A program made the position numbers and the translations under genes. 64,000 nt of DNA from Lewinellaceae bacterium (GTDB lineage Bacteria; Bacteroidota; Bacteroidia; Chitinophagales; Saprospiraceae), in the NCBI GenBank assembly GCA_020636025.1, contig JACJYQ010000008.1, positions 186,001 through 250,000 of the forward strand, written 5' to 3'. The notes under the pieces were generated by a model. The model was not told the DNA's origin. It saw nothing but the letters and a program-made list of their open reading frames with translations, and searched no databases. Shown in pieces: positions 36,403 to 45,007 of the stretch (position 1 is its first letter; every line of letters begins with the position of its first letter).

Positions 36403-36768
36403 TCAGAAAGCGCCGATGCCACCAGACAAGTTGCGCACATCAAATCCTAATTTATTCATTTGCTTGCCAGCCTGAGCGCTACGGGCACCACTCCTGCAGT
36501 AGAGGAAATAGGTAACATCTTTATCCAGATTCTTGATTTTTCCAGCAAAGCTTGGCGAAAGGAAATCAATGTTCTTGGCGCCTGGAATTGCTCCCTGAGC
36601 AAATTCAGCTGGTGTTCTCACATCAAGAAGCACCGCTTTTTTGGATTCCTTCAAGGCTTTGCGGAAAGCAGCGCCGCTCAAATTAGCATATTGCGGGCCA
36701 TCTGTTTCAACTAAATTGTCTACAGTATCGCCACCAGAGAAAAGATTCTTTAAGAAATTGAAAGCCAT
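36403..36768 (-). CDS. Single-domain rhodanese-like protein
   Basis: 121 residues. The rhodanese motifs are VLLDVRTPAEFAQGAIPGA and the active-site loop CRSGARS with Cys91 as the persulfide-carrying residue. The N-terminus is AFNFLKNLFSGGD, amphipathic but not a signal peptide, so it is likely cytoplasmic. Rhodaneses move sulfane sulfur between thiosulfate, persulfides and thiols. It is first in the operon with the TsdA-like cytochrome (2 bp gap) and the fatty acid hydroxylase. Confidence 0.93.
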   Translation of the reverse strand: MAFNFLKNLFSGGDTVDNLVETDGPQYANLSGAAFRKALKESKKAVLLDVRTPAEFAQGAIPGAKNIDFLSPSFAGKIKNLDKDVTYFLYCRSGARSAQAGKQMNKLGFDVRNLSGGIGAF

Positions 36769-36894
36769 GTAAATGTCTGTTTTAAATTGAATGAGCTACA
36801 AAGATGGGTAAAAAAGCAATTGGGTTTCCGTGACATTTATCACAAAAACCCAAGTTCATTAAAAATCCTGTATCGGGAAAATTACCGAGAGGTC

Positions 36895-37956
36895 CTACCA
36901 GGCGTTCAGTTTTTCTTCTTCTCCAACGTACATGTTTCGTACCGCTTTTACCAGCCAGTCACCACCAAATGTGATGGTAAAATGATGTGAAAAATAGATC
37001 ACCCAGGACAAAGAAGCATCGAATACCATGCCTTCATGAGCTGCTCCAAATATCTCTTCGCTATCTATTTCAAACAGGCCTTCTTCGCAATCCAGCAAAT
37101 AAAATGGCAGAGATACTTTTTGCTGGAGTAGTTGAACAATCTTTTGCTTGTTCGGCTCCTCCATGCCATTTAGAAATATCACCTCGTGAGGAGAATCTTC
37201 AGATAATGGATTCCAGAAATTGGAAGTGAAATTCCATTGTTCCTTCAAATCCTCGCGAAGCTGGCGGGCCAAATCCCCGGATATTCGTTTGTGCTTGCTT
37301 TTTTCCGGTAATACCTCCGGCTGTAAAGGATCGCCCTGGAATAAAACCGGAAGCTCATGAGCTATACTTCTGGCAGATTTTTCAACTATCCTGAAAAGTG
37401 TTCTGAGGTATTCGGGAACATTCGGATCGATGGGTATCTGAACCTGCTTTTCGCGACGGCCGATATGAATGTCCAGCAAAAATTTTACAGACGCAGCAGC
37501 GGCAATTTGTTCAACGGCTTCCAAAGCCAGGTCTGTATTAAATACGACATAATATTGCAGGTAATTACCCGAAAAACGCTCTCCACCTCGTGGGATACCG
37601 TTGCATGTTTTTTCCAGAATTTCCTGAATTGGATCGAGATATCCACTTGTCCAGTCGTCATACCAGGGAGCCCCGGCCGGATAACCCGTCCAACGCCGCA
37701 TTTGAAAATGAAGTGTCATGACGTGCAGCTGGCTCTGAGCAGGCTTTTCGTAACCTTGTTTAACCCATTCGGCACCCTTTTCACGCAGGATATGCTCTGG
37801 ATCTCTGCCTTCTGATAAGGCCAAAGTTTCCGTATTCCCGTTTTCTTCACCACATACACCCTGGGTGGTATGCAATTCCCCGGCACTGGTACTCATTCGT
37901 ACGTAGTGCCATCGGTTTTGGATTTGTTTATATAGGATTAATTGATAATTCTTCAC
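36895..37956 (-). CDS. Hypothetical protein with WGR-like N-terminus
   Basis: 353 residues; family not recognised. The first 75 residues (NYQLILYKQIQNRWHYVRMS, then ALSEGRDPEHILREKGAEWVKQGYEK) have the rhythm of a WGR domain, but the Trp-Gly-Arg motif itself is missing. The remaining part is a mixed alpha/beta protein with aromatic patches (RRWTGYPAGAPWYDDW, QYYVVFNTDL) and an acidic, bulky C-terminal half (LPFYLLDCEEGLFEI, WVIYFSHHFTITFGGDWL). No signal peptide, membrane helix or catalytic motif was found. It stands alone on the minus strand with an A-rich upstream region. Function unknown. Confidence 0.8.
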   Translation of the reverse strand: MKNYQLILYKQIQNRWHYVRMSTSAGELHTTQGVCGEENGNTETLALSEGRDPEHILREKGAEWVKQGYEKPAQSQLHVMTLHFQMRRWTGYPAGAPWYDDWTSGYLDPIQEILEKTCNGIPRGGERFSGNYLQYYVVFNTDLALEAVEQIAAAASVKFLLDIHIGRREKQVQIPIDPNVPEYLRTLFRIVEKSARSIAHELPVLFQGDPLQPEVLPEKSKHKRISGDLARQLREDLKEQWNFTSNFWNPLSEDSPHEVIFLNGMEEPNKQKIVQLLQQKVSLPFYLLDCEEGLFEIDSEEIFGAAHEGMVFDASLSWVIYFSHHFTITFGGDWLVKAVRNMYVGEEEKLNAW

Positions 37957-38028
37957 TGGGGATATTTAGCAATAACTTTTGCTATACAATTGAAAAGTTC
38001 GTGCCAAAAAACCGTTTTCTCAATAAAA

Positions 38029-38063
38029 AAGGTACCGAGTGCCCAATTAGCTCCCGGTACCTT
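38029..38063 (-). terminator. Rho-independent terminator of the triple-PDZ gene
   Basis: GGTACCG at 38031-38037 pairs with CGGTACC at 38055-38061. On the minus strand the stem is followed directly by a T-run (TTTTTTATT), as expected for the end of the gene at 38086. Confidence 0.8.
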
Positions 38064-38085
38064 ATAATTTTCACACTAAATTATC

Positions 38086-39798
38086 TTACTGAACGATGAT
38101 CTGTTCGGTATATACTTTGTTATTCTGTTGAACGTGAATAACGATGGTTCCTTTGGCATAGGCAGTTAGGTCAAATTGTTGACTGTATTCGCCATTAAAA
38201 GCATTTAATTCCTCTCTGAAAAGCTGGCGACCAGCTACATCAAACAGAGACACAACTGTTTCTACCGGTTCGGCCTTAAATTCTACGGTGATGGCTCCTT
38301 CGGATGGGTTGGGAAATGCCCGGAAAGATTCAAGTTGCAGGCTGCGATCAACGGCAGGTTTAGGATCAACTTTTACCTGTTCTACATCACCTTCTCCGGC
38401 TTTGCGGATAATGATGATCCTGGTTTCTTGAATACGGCGATGATCGCCGGCATTCCAGTCCCAGGTATAAAAACGGCGAATATCCTTGCCAAAGTTATCA
38501 AGAACATCAATTCTTGTTTTGTCTTTACAGGCTTTAAGCGTTGCCTTGATCTGCATGGGTTCACCCTCTCTTTCAAATGCTACCTCTACGGCATCTCCGG
38601 TTTTGTATTTGGCAATTTCATCCCAAAGCTCACTGTGTGTATTCACCACCTGAGCATTTACGGATGTGATAACATCTCCTTCATGCATACCTGCTTCGGA
38701 GGCTGCACTCAACTCCGTAAAGCTCTGGATTTCAGCGCCGTGATCTTCGTGCGCATTGCTGTAAACACCCAGGCAAGCTTCCTTTTCTTTTACTTCCCAG
38801 TTGAATCTGGGTTCATTTACTCTGATATCTGCTGGCTCTGCCAGTTCCACATCTGGAAACTCAAAATTGATTTCTGGTATTTCAACATTGATGTCCTCTA
38901 TTACAGCAGCATGGTTATTGGTACCCAGAGTTGCCTCTGTAGTATTCCGTTGCCCATCGCGCTCGTAAACCACTGTAACCTTATCATCCGGTTTGGTATA
39001 CGCCATAAAATCAGTGATGTCTTCGAAATCATTAATAGCGGTAGTATTCAATTGATAGATCACATCTCCATCTTGAAGGCCCGCTTTCTCGGCTCCGGAG
39101 CCTTCGGTAATGCTTACGGCAACACCCGGCTCATCTTCGTCTTCGTCCTCATCAGAAACACCCAGAAAACCTTTTTGGTATTCGCCTTTAATGCAGGAGA
39201 CCTCTGATCTGGTTGTAAGCATAGCTTCAGTACTTGCTTCTTTTCCATCGCGACTATAGCGAATGCTCAATTTGTCGCCAGGAGCTAAAGCACTGATGGC
39301 ACCGGTCAAATCGCTCCACTTATCGGTTTTCACGTCATTGATCTGCAGAATTTTATCATTGTTGTGCAAACCCGCCTTATCTGCTGCTGTTCCTCGAACA
39401 ATATCAACCACCACTCCGGCAGCATCCGGATCTTCATCAGAATCCTCCTGCACGCCCAGGTAAGGAGATTTATTATCGCAGCTGGCAAAAGCAAGTCCTT
39501 TAGCCATTCCATGTATGCCGTGGAATTCCATTTCCGGCATTACATCGTGAACAATTACCTCAATTTCATTCTCCTCAGTATCGTTTTCGCGCACAAAAGC
39601 ATCTACATCAAAATCTTCGGCAGCTTTGCCTTTTTTGATGATGGTTTCTGTCACTTCTGTTCCGTCGTCCTCAACGTAATGCTTGATAATGGTAATTTTC
39701 TTTTCAGGGTTGTCATTGGTTTCTTGAGAAAACAAAGGTGTTATGCACCAGGGTAGCAGCAAAAATGCAGCAGCTAACAGGATAGATGTTGTTTTCAT
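38086..39798 (-). CDS. Secreted triple-PDZ protein with T9SS sorting domain
   Basis: 570 residues. A signal peptide (ILLAAAFLLLPWCITPLFSQ) is followed by an acidic, low-complexity region. Three PDZ domains lie at about residues 113-195, 210-295 and 343-425, each with the ligand-loop start YLGV, FLGV or CLGV and a GTAADKAGL-type helix. The C-terminal 75 residues are a T9SS type A sorting domain (FRAFPNPSEGAITVEF, VVSLFDVAGRQLFREEL, TIVIHVQQ). No protease domain is present, so this is not a DegP-type chaperone-protease; it probably binds protein C-termini at the cell surface. Aspartate- and glutamate-rich linkers are conspicuous. A promoter for it should lie in 39799-40165 together with one for the divergent regulator gene. 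Confidence 0.92.
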   Translation of the reverse strand: MKTTSILLAAAFLLLPWCITPLFSQETNDNPEKKITIIKHYVEDDGTEVTETIIKKGKAAEDFDVDAFVRENDTEENEIEVIVHDVMPEMEFHGIHGMAKGLAFASCDNKSPYLGVQEDSDEDPDAAGVVVDIVRGTAADKAGLHNNDKILQINDVKTDKWSDLTGAISALAPGDKLSIRYSRDGKEASTEAMLTTRSEVSCIKGEYQKGFLGVSDEDEDEDEPGVAVSITEGSGAEKAGLQDGDVIYQLNTTAINDFEDITDFMAYTKPDDKVTVVYERDGQRNTTEATLGTNNHAAVIEDINVEIPEINFEFPDVELAEPADIRVNEPRFNWEVKEKEACLGVYSNAHEDHGAEIQSFTELSAASEAGMHEGDVITSVNAQVVNTHSELWDEIAKYKTGDAVEVAFEREGEPMQIKATLKACKDKTRIDVLDNFGKDIRRFYTWDWNAGDHRRIQETRIIIIRKAGEGDVEQVKVDPKPAVDRSLQLESFRAFPNPSEGAITVEFKAEPVETVVSLFDVAGRQLFREELNAFNGEYSQQFDLTAYAKGTIVIHVQQNNKVYTEQIIVQ

Positions 39799-40165
39799 AG
39801 ATGTGAATAATATTTGTTGGTGAAGGAAAATCTGATTATCGGGTTAGTTGAGGGAATCATCGCAATTGGGCCTATGTTCATTGACAAGCAGATCGAAACG
39901 AAGTTGCTTCTCTTTTGGTTTTTTGAGAAAATAGTTCGACGAACCCGAGCAAATGAGGACTGAATGCGCCATCTAAGCATTGAATATGAATCACTTATAG
40001 CATACTTAACAGTCAGAAAGCAAAAAAATTAACATTTTTATGGTCGATCCGCAGGTTCTACATACTTCAAATCGTTTTGATTGCGTTAGATATCTAAACC
40101 GATCCCCATTAAACTATTTCCCATACTAGAAACTCAACTAATCATTACCTGAACCGACTCGCTTT
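39799..40165. other. 367-bp intergenic region between divergent genes
   Basis: No supported gene, RNA or repeat. Divergent start region for the triple-PDZ protein (minus) and the OmpR-type regulator (plus). No clear TAnnTTTG box was found for either. Confidence 0.5.
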
Positions 40166-40903
40166 ATGGCAAGTGTTAATTACAAAATCCTTCTGGTAGA
40201 AGATGACCAAAACTTTGGTGACGTATTACGCTCCTACCTTGAAATGCACGACTACGAAGTAACCCTGGCTACCGATGGTGTAGCGGGACTCGAAGCCTTT
40301 CGCAAAAATTCCTACGACCTCTGTGTATTTGATGTCATGATGCCCCGTAAAGACGGGTTTACCCTGGCAAAGGATGTGAGAGAGCGCAATCAGGAAGTAC
40401 CCATTATTTTCCTCACAGCTAAAACCATGAAGGAAGATGTTCTGAATGGTTTCAAGATTGGCGCTGATGATTACATCTCAAAGCCATTCAACTCTGAGGA
40501 GCTATTGCTCCGTATTCAGGCTGTGTTGAAGCGCAGTAATAAGGCGCCGGATCCACGTGATGATCAGAGAGAATTCAACATTGGCAAATTCCACTTCAAC
40601 TACCCATTGCGCATTCTTACCTTTACTGATGCAAAGCCGGGTGAAGAAAATCAGTGGAAACTCAGTCCAAAAGAAGCCGAGTTGCTGAAGTTGTTCTGCA
40701 AGTACATCAATGATGTGACACCCAGATCCGAAGCGCTTACCAAAATCTGGCACGAAGACACTTATTTCACTGCCAGGTCAATGGATGTTTTTGTGACCAA
40801 GCTCAGAAAATATCTGGCTCCTGATTCCGACATTGAAATTGTCAATATTCACGGCAATGGATTTCAGTTGCTGGTGAAAGAAAATAGCTCGATGGCTAAT
40901 TGA
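40166..40903 (+). CDS. OmpR/PhoB-family response regulator (RprY-like)
   Basis: 245 residues. The receiver domain has Asp13/Asp14 in LLVEDDQ, phosphoacceptor Asp56 in CVFDVMMP, the Thr of IIFLTAKT and Lys of ISKPFN. The C-terminal winged helix runs from FNIGKFHFNY to VNIHGNGFQL, with the recognition helix in ARSMDVFVTKLRKYL. The C-terminus resembles RprY of Bacteroides. No histidine kinase gene is adjacent, so it is an orphan here. A strong terminator follows at 40962. Confidence 0.93.
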   Translation: MASVNYKILLVEDDQNFGDVLRSYLEMHDYEVTLATDGVAGLEAFRKNSYDLCVFDVMMPRKDGFTLAKDVRERNQEVPIIFLTAKTMKEDVLNGFKIGADDYISKPFNSEELLLRIQAVLKRSNKAPDPRDDQREFNIGKFHFNYPLRILTFTDAKPGEENQWKLSPKEAELLKLFCKYINDVTPRSEALTKIWHEDTYFTARSMDVFVTKLRKYLAPDSDIEIVNIHGNGFQLLVKENSSMAN

Positions 40904-40961
40904 AAATAAAGTTTCATTTTAACCGTCATCAGGAAATTATTTTTCCAACATTTACTCTTGT

Positions 40962-40997
40962 CCCGCGCAGCTCCCCTGGCTGCGCGGGCTTTTTTTT
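40962..40997 (+). terminator. Rho-independent terminator of the response regulator
   Basis: CCCGCGCAGC (40962-40971) pairs with GCTGCGCGGG (40979-40988), followed by C and eight T residues. Confidence 0.95.
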
Positions 40998-41036
40998 GTG
41001 ACGGGTTCTGCTTAAAGGAAGAATAATTTTATTTCG

Positions 41037-41086
41037 CGCAGATTTTACGCAGATTTGATTCGCAGATTTTACACAGAAAATCTGTG
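41037..41086. repeat. CAGATT-family dispersed repeat
   Basis: 50 bp, near-identical to the copy at 34267-34316 (a few differences, among them GATT for GTTT and AAATCTGTG for AAGTCTGCG). It lies between a terminator and the promoter of the next gene. Confidence 0.85.
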
Positions 41087-41123
41087 AATCAAAATCAAGG
41101 CAACATGTAGAAAATCCAGCAAA

Positions 41124-41155
41124 TTTGAGGCCCAATGCAGCTTGTATTACCTTTG
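41124..41155 (+). promoter_or_regulatory. Predicted promoter of the phytanoyl-CoA dioxygenase-like gene
   Basis: TTTG at 41124-41127 and TACCTTTG at 41148-41155 are 20 bp apart, a full match to the Bacteroidota -33/-7 pattern. It overlaps the TTG at 41142, which rules that codon out as the translation start and supports the ATG at 41181. Confidence 0.6.
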
Positions 41156-41180
41156 TCCGATTCAGTTTACAGCGATTCTT

Positions 41181-42167
41181 ATGCTCCAACGTTTTTTTCA
41201 ACAATACAAAGGTTTTCTACGGCATTTAAAGGCCAGCTACATACTCAACAATTTGTTGAATATCAGCAGATTAAGGCACAATAAAAACCTGTACCGCAAA
41301 TACGGGATTCACAAACCGCTGGTTAGCCCATTAAGCAAAAAGGATTTTGCAAAAACGGATCATTCGGGTGATGTTCCCTGGCTTGATAAACCAGATGCCT
41401 TGGAGCAACTGAAGCACAATCAATTTTTTATCAATCTTGATAAAAAGCTCCAGGATTCTGTAGTTCAATTTGTACAAGATGGCTATTTGATCCTCGAAGG
41501 TTTTTATCAGGATAAGGAAATTGATGCACTCAATCAAGAAGTAGCAACACTGTTGGCTGAGGGAAAGGTTGGATACAATTTCACTGGAAGAAAGGTCTTC
41601 AACCTTTGGGAAATGAGTGAACTGGCTAACAAGCATTTTTTCAGGAATCCGGAATTGCTGGATTTATTGTCATTTCTGCTGGGCAAACGTGTGATTCCGT
41701 TTCAGTCGATGAATTTTACGCTTGGAAGCGAGCAAAGAGCGCATTCAGATGCGATTCATATGACCACCGAACCACCGGGGTATCTGATAGCTAGCTGGAC
41801 GGCTTTGGAAGACATCTCGCCCGGAAGCGGAGAATTGGAGTATTACCCGGGAAGTCACCAAATTCCTTTTATTTCTACCGCCGATTACAATTCCGGAAAC
41901 AACTATTTCACACTTGGACAAGACAGCAATCGTCACTACGAGGATAAAATTGCTGAAATAATCGCCGAAAAAGGTCTTGAAAAGAAGGTATTTTTACCTA
42001 AACGAGGAGATGTTTTGATCTGGCATTCAAACCTGTTACACGGTGGGTGTGCCATATCAAAGCCGGGGACTACCCGCAAAAGCATGGTATGCCATTATTA
42101 CGCCGAAGATGTGATCTGTTATCATGAAATGACGCAGCGCCCGGCATTAATGCCTAAAGAATTGTAA
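41181..42167 (+). CDS. Phytanoyl-CoA dioxygenase (PhyH) family protein
   Basis: 328 residues from the ATG at 41181. This is a double-stranded beta-helix non-haem iron(II)/2-oxoglutarate oxygenase. The metal triad is visible: His188 and Asp190 in RAHSDAIHM and His287 in NLLHGG, with Arg299 (GTTRKSMV) as the 2-oxoglutarate-binding residue. The start of the fold is DGYLILEGFYQDKEI. PhyH-family enzymes hydroxylate lipids and secondary metabolites; the substrate is unknown. There is no signal peptide. The pirin gene starts 57 bp downstream on the same strand and may be co-transcribed. Confidence 0.9.
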   Translation: MLQRFFQQYKGFLRHLKASYILNNLLNISRLRHNKNLYRKYGIHKPLVSPLSKKDFAKTDHSGDVPWLDKPDALEQLKHNQFFINLDKKLQDSVVQFVQDGYLILEGFYQDKEIDALNQEVATLLAEGKVGYNFTGRKVFNLWEMSELANKHFFRNPELLDLLSFLLGKRVIPFQSMNFTLGSEQRAHSDAIHMTTEPPGYLIASWTALEDISPGSGELEYYPGSHQIPFISTADYNSGNNYFTLGQDSNRHYEDKIAEIIAEKGLEKKVFLPKRGDVLIWHSNLLHGGCAISKPGTTRKSMVCHYYAEDVICYHEMTQRPALMPKEL

Positions 42168-42212
42168 ATACTCAAACCCTTTTGCGCTTTGGATGTTATT
42201 CCCCAAAAACAA

Positions 42213-42218
42213 AAGGAG
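42213..42218 (+). promoter_or_regulatory. Shine-Dalgarno-like site before the pirin gene
   Basis: AAGGAG ends 5 bp before the ATG at 42224. Such a site is rare in this window and selects Met15 of the open frame as the start. Confidence 0.6.
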
Positions 42219-42223
42219 ATAAC

Positions 42224-42976
42224 ATGTCAATTCAAATCATCCCCAAAGCGCAACAGGGTAAAGGAGCCTTCAACGGCGGAGAAATCCTCGAAAACAAACC
42301 AATTGGTTTTCCGCAGGACAACTCCAAAACCCGGCCTTATTCCAACCTCTTTTACTGGGCACACGCCAGGGCTGTTACCGACAGCACCATTGGTTTGCAC
42401 CCACATCAGGGATTTGAGATATGCTCATTTGTACTCAAAGGAGAAATCCGGCACTACGATACCAAGCTAAAGGAATGGAGGCCATTATCCGCGGGTGATG
42501 TTCAGATCATCCGTTCCGGAAATGGGATCAGCCACTCCGAATGGATGGGTAAAGATTCTGAAATGTTTCAAATTTGGTTTGATCCAAATTTGCAAAAAAC
42601 ACTATCTCAGCCAGCCAGCTATGATGATTACAAAGCTGCCGGCTTTCCTGAAAAATCTATGGGTGACGCAAAGGTAAAAGTACTCGTTGGAGAAGGCAGT
42701 CCGTTCACCATGGATACACCTGGAGTTGAGGTCTTGCAAATTGAGCTGGAAAATGGATCAAGTGAAATACCGGTAAACGAATCACAAACCATTTCTGCCT
42801 ATCTGCTTGATGGGAGTGCCGAAATAAATGGGGAGTTAATCAATACCACAGATTTCTGCATCCTGGATAATGTTTCCAGCATGCAGATTAAGTCAGATAA
42901 TTCTGCAAAGCTTTTCGTGATCATCTCGCCAGCGAAACTGGATTACCCAACCTATTCACAGCTTCGGTTTGGATAG
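42224..42976 (+). CDS. Pirin-family bicupin protein
   Basis: 250 residues from the ATG at 42224. The N-terminal pirin cupin is clear: FYWAHARAV, GLHPHQGFEICSFVLKGEIRHYD with the metal-binding histidines of HPHQGFE, then GDVQIIRSGNGISHSE. The C-terminal cupin is more divergent (VEVLQIELENGSSEIPV ... LFVIISPAKL). Pirins bind iron; some are quercetin dioxygenases and some modulate transcription. The role here is unknown. It follows the PhyH-like gene. Confidence 0.93.
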   Translation: MSIQIIPKAQQGKGAFNGGEILENKPIGFPQDNSKTRPYSNLFYWAHARAVTDSTIGLHPHQGFEICSFVLKGEIRHYDTKLKEWRPLSAGDVQIIRSGNGISHSEWMGKDSEMFQIWFDPNLQKTLSQPASYDDYKAAGFPEKSMGDAKVKVLVGEGSPFTMDTPGVEVLQIELENGSSEIPVNESQTISAYLLDGSAEINGELINTTDFCILDNVSSMQIKSDNSAKLFVIISPAKLDYPTYSQLRFG

Positions 42977-42986
42977 GGATTTACAA

Positions 42987-44345
42987 TTACCTAATCTCCA
43001 TTCTAATGCGTTTTTCCGGAGGCAGGTAATTGTTCATGCGATTTGGAAGAGCTTTAATCCAACCCAGGTTTAAGCCTTTGTATCTGGGCAACATCCAGCC
43101 TGTTCCAGTGCCGAGAGGAAGTTGAAAAGTTTCTTTTTTCAAGAAAAGCAAAGCCTGTTCAAGGCCCAGCTCCAGGAAGGGAATATCCTCTGAAATATGC
43201 AAACTGAGCGCAAGGCCGTGGTTGGGGACCATATTTTTGGCTTTGAACTCCCCTATTGAGGTTCCAAAATATTTGGTTTTCACATATTTGTCGATCAGTA
43301 AAAAATCTTTTTCCAGCTCGTCTGGCAAAAAGAACAGATGACCTTTCACAGTTTGAAAGATCTTTTGCCCGCTTTCCGGCTTTAGCCATTCCGAAACCTG
43401 TGGAATTTGTTTTTTATTGATCGGAATTATGCTTCTGAATTCAGAAGGCAATTTGTGTCTTTTCTCTTTTCCTTCAGGTTTTCGGAAGGCTGCCGCAAAA
43501 AAGCCTTCACCCTTCAGGCGGTGTGGATAAAACTGATATCCGTCATGCCGGTTAACGATGCCCCAGCTATCCGGAATGGCGAGCGGAATTTTCTCGAGTC
43601 CAAACGACTCCGAAATCCAGCTTGCGTTTTCAGAATTTTCTGTGTGGTTATATGTACAGGTGCTGTAAATTAATGTGCCGTTTGGGGCAAGGCACCTGAT
43701 CACTGACGACAATATCATTTTTTGTCTGGCCGAGCAGGAGATCACATGTTCGGGAGACCATTCATAAATGGCATCGGGATCTTTTCTGAACAATCCTTCT
43801 CCGCTGCAGGGAGCATCCACTACGATCACGTCAAAGAAATCTTCCAGCGCAGTAAAATCAGTGGAATCGGCACTGGTAACAGCTATATTTGAATAACCCC
43901 ACTTTTCCATGTTTTCCCGAAGTGGATTAACTCGCTGCCTTACAACCTCATTCGCTACCAGAATGCCTTGTCCATTCATCATGGATGCGATTAAGGTGCT
44001 TTTCCCGCCAGGGGCTGCACAAAGATCGAGTATGCGCAAGGGCTTAGAGAAGTCGGCACTTTGACGCAGAGCCTCATACAGGAACATGGAAGAAGCCTCC
44101 TGCACATAGTATGCGCCTGCGTGTAGACTAGGATCCAGCGTGAAAACAGGCCGCTCATCTAAATATTCACCAAACGGATGCCAGGGAACACGATGGTCTT
44201 CCGGGATATGGTGATTAGGTTTAAGTTTTTCAGGATTATGCCGAATACTAACCTGAGGTGCCTGCTGAAGGGATTCCAAAAAAGCAGACAATGCTTCCTC
44301 TCCCAGCAAGTTTCGCATTTGGTGTATGAAGGATTGAGGAAGCAT
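42987..44345 (-). CDS. RsmF/NOL1-type RNA cytosine-5 methyltransferase
   Basis: 452 residues. The SAM-binding core begins ILDLCAAPGGKSTLIASMM. The two catalytic cysteines are in VDAPCSGEGLFRKD and YSTCTYNHTENSENA. The C-terminal 150 residues match the RsmF-type extension (FFAAAFRKPEG, then a PUA-like domain ending GWIKALPNRMNNYLPPEKRIR). RsmF methylates C1407 of 16S rRNA in E. coli, and members of this branch in other phyla modify rRNA or tRNA, so the exact site is inferred. Start at the ATG at 44343-44345. Divergent from the DinB-like gene. Confidence 0.94.
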   Translation of the reverse strand: MLPQSFIHQMRNLLGEEALSAFLESLQQAPQVSIRHNPEKLKPNHHIPEDHRVPWHPFGEYLDERPVFTLDPSLHAGAYYVQEASSMFLYEALRQSADFSKPLRILDLCAAPGGKSTLIASMMNGQGILVANEVVRQRVNPLRENMEKWGYSNIAVTSADSTDFTALEDFFDVIVVDAPCSGEGLFRKDPDAIYEWSPEHVISCSARQKMILSSVIRCLAPNGTLIYSTCTYNHTENSENASWISESFGLEKIPLAIPDSWGIVNRHDGYQFYPHRLKGEGFFAAAFRKPEGKEKRHKLPSEFRSIIPINKKQIPQVSEWLKPESGQKIFQTVKGHLFFLPDELEKDFLLIDKYVKTKYFGTSIGEFKAKNMVPNHGLALSLHISEDIPFLELGLEQALLFLKKETFQLPLGTGTGWMLPRYKGLNLGWIKALPNRMNNYLPPEKRIRMEIR

Positions 44346-44417
44346 AGAGAAAGACGTAAAACGGACAATTTAAAAAGCAAAAATGCAAGTAATACTTAGA
44401 AACATGAAAATCGTCTC

Positions 44418-44425
44418 TAAATTTG
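44418..44425 (+). promoter_or_regulatory. TAnnTTTG -7 box for the DinB-like gene
   Basis: TAAATTTG, 78 bp before the ATG at 44504. No -33 TTTG was seen at the usual spacing. Confidence 0.3.
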
Positions 44426-44503
44426 GGCAAATATTTAGCATTTGACCTCTGGCTTTGGTTACGTTTCATCCACGATCTTACCTGCAGGATAAAAATTCTA
44501 ACA

Positions 44504-45007
44504 ATGAATCAAGCAAAGGAAGCTATCATCATAGTTGTCGATCAGATAGATTACATACTTTCTCAAATTGAGACAGAGGATTACCGCCGGCAGTTACCTG
44601 AATTTGATGGGCATTCCATTGGTCAGCATTTCAGGCATATTCTTGAGTTTTTCCAGTGCCTGGGTAATGGTATGGGAGAAGGAGTTATTGACTATGCATC
44701 CAGAGAGCGCAACATGTTGTATGAAGACAGTCCCAGCATCACAGCATCTGCCTTTCGGGATTTCATACAGGCATTGGATAAGCAGGACATTGACTCCGCA
44801 ATGAAAGTAAAAGCCGAGTACGGCTGCGATGAGCGGCCAGACTACCACAGTTCCCTGAGTAGAGAATTGCTTTTTGTATACGATCACGCCATTCATCACC
44901 TGGCCATTATCCGGATAGGATTGACCTGTCATTTTTCCTACGTCAACATGCACCGGGACCTCGGCGTTTCGCCTTCGACCATTAAATCCCGCTTGATGTC
45001 GTCATAG
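44504..45007 (+). CDS. DinB-like helical bundle protein
   Basis: 167 residues from the ATG at 44504; the open frame extends 27 codons upstream over the promoter region. Four helices with DinB-type metal residues: SIGQHFRHILEFF in the second helix and VYDHAIHHLAII in the last one, corresponding to His and H..HH positions of the superfamily. The loop CDERPDYHSS is distinctive. From memory, proteins of this size and motif occur in Bacteroidota as hypothetical DinB-superfamily proteins. The last 6 bp overlap the end of the convergent phosphopantetheinyl transferase gene. Confidence 0.8.
   Translation: MNQAKEAIIIVVDQIDYILSQIETEDYRRQLPEFDGHSIGQHFRHILEFFQCLGNGMGEGVIDYASRERNMLYEDSPSITASAFRDFIQALDKQDIDSAMKVKAEYGCDERPDYHSSLSRELLFVYDHAIHHLAIIRIGLTCHFSYVNMHRDLGVSPSTIKSRLMSS

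Noticed and set aside
38335..39207. 290-residue open frame on the plus strand inside the triple-PDZ gene
   Set aside because: It lies fully antisense to a gene with PDZ motifs, a signal peptide and a T9SS end, and its own translation has no signal, motif or sensible composition.
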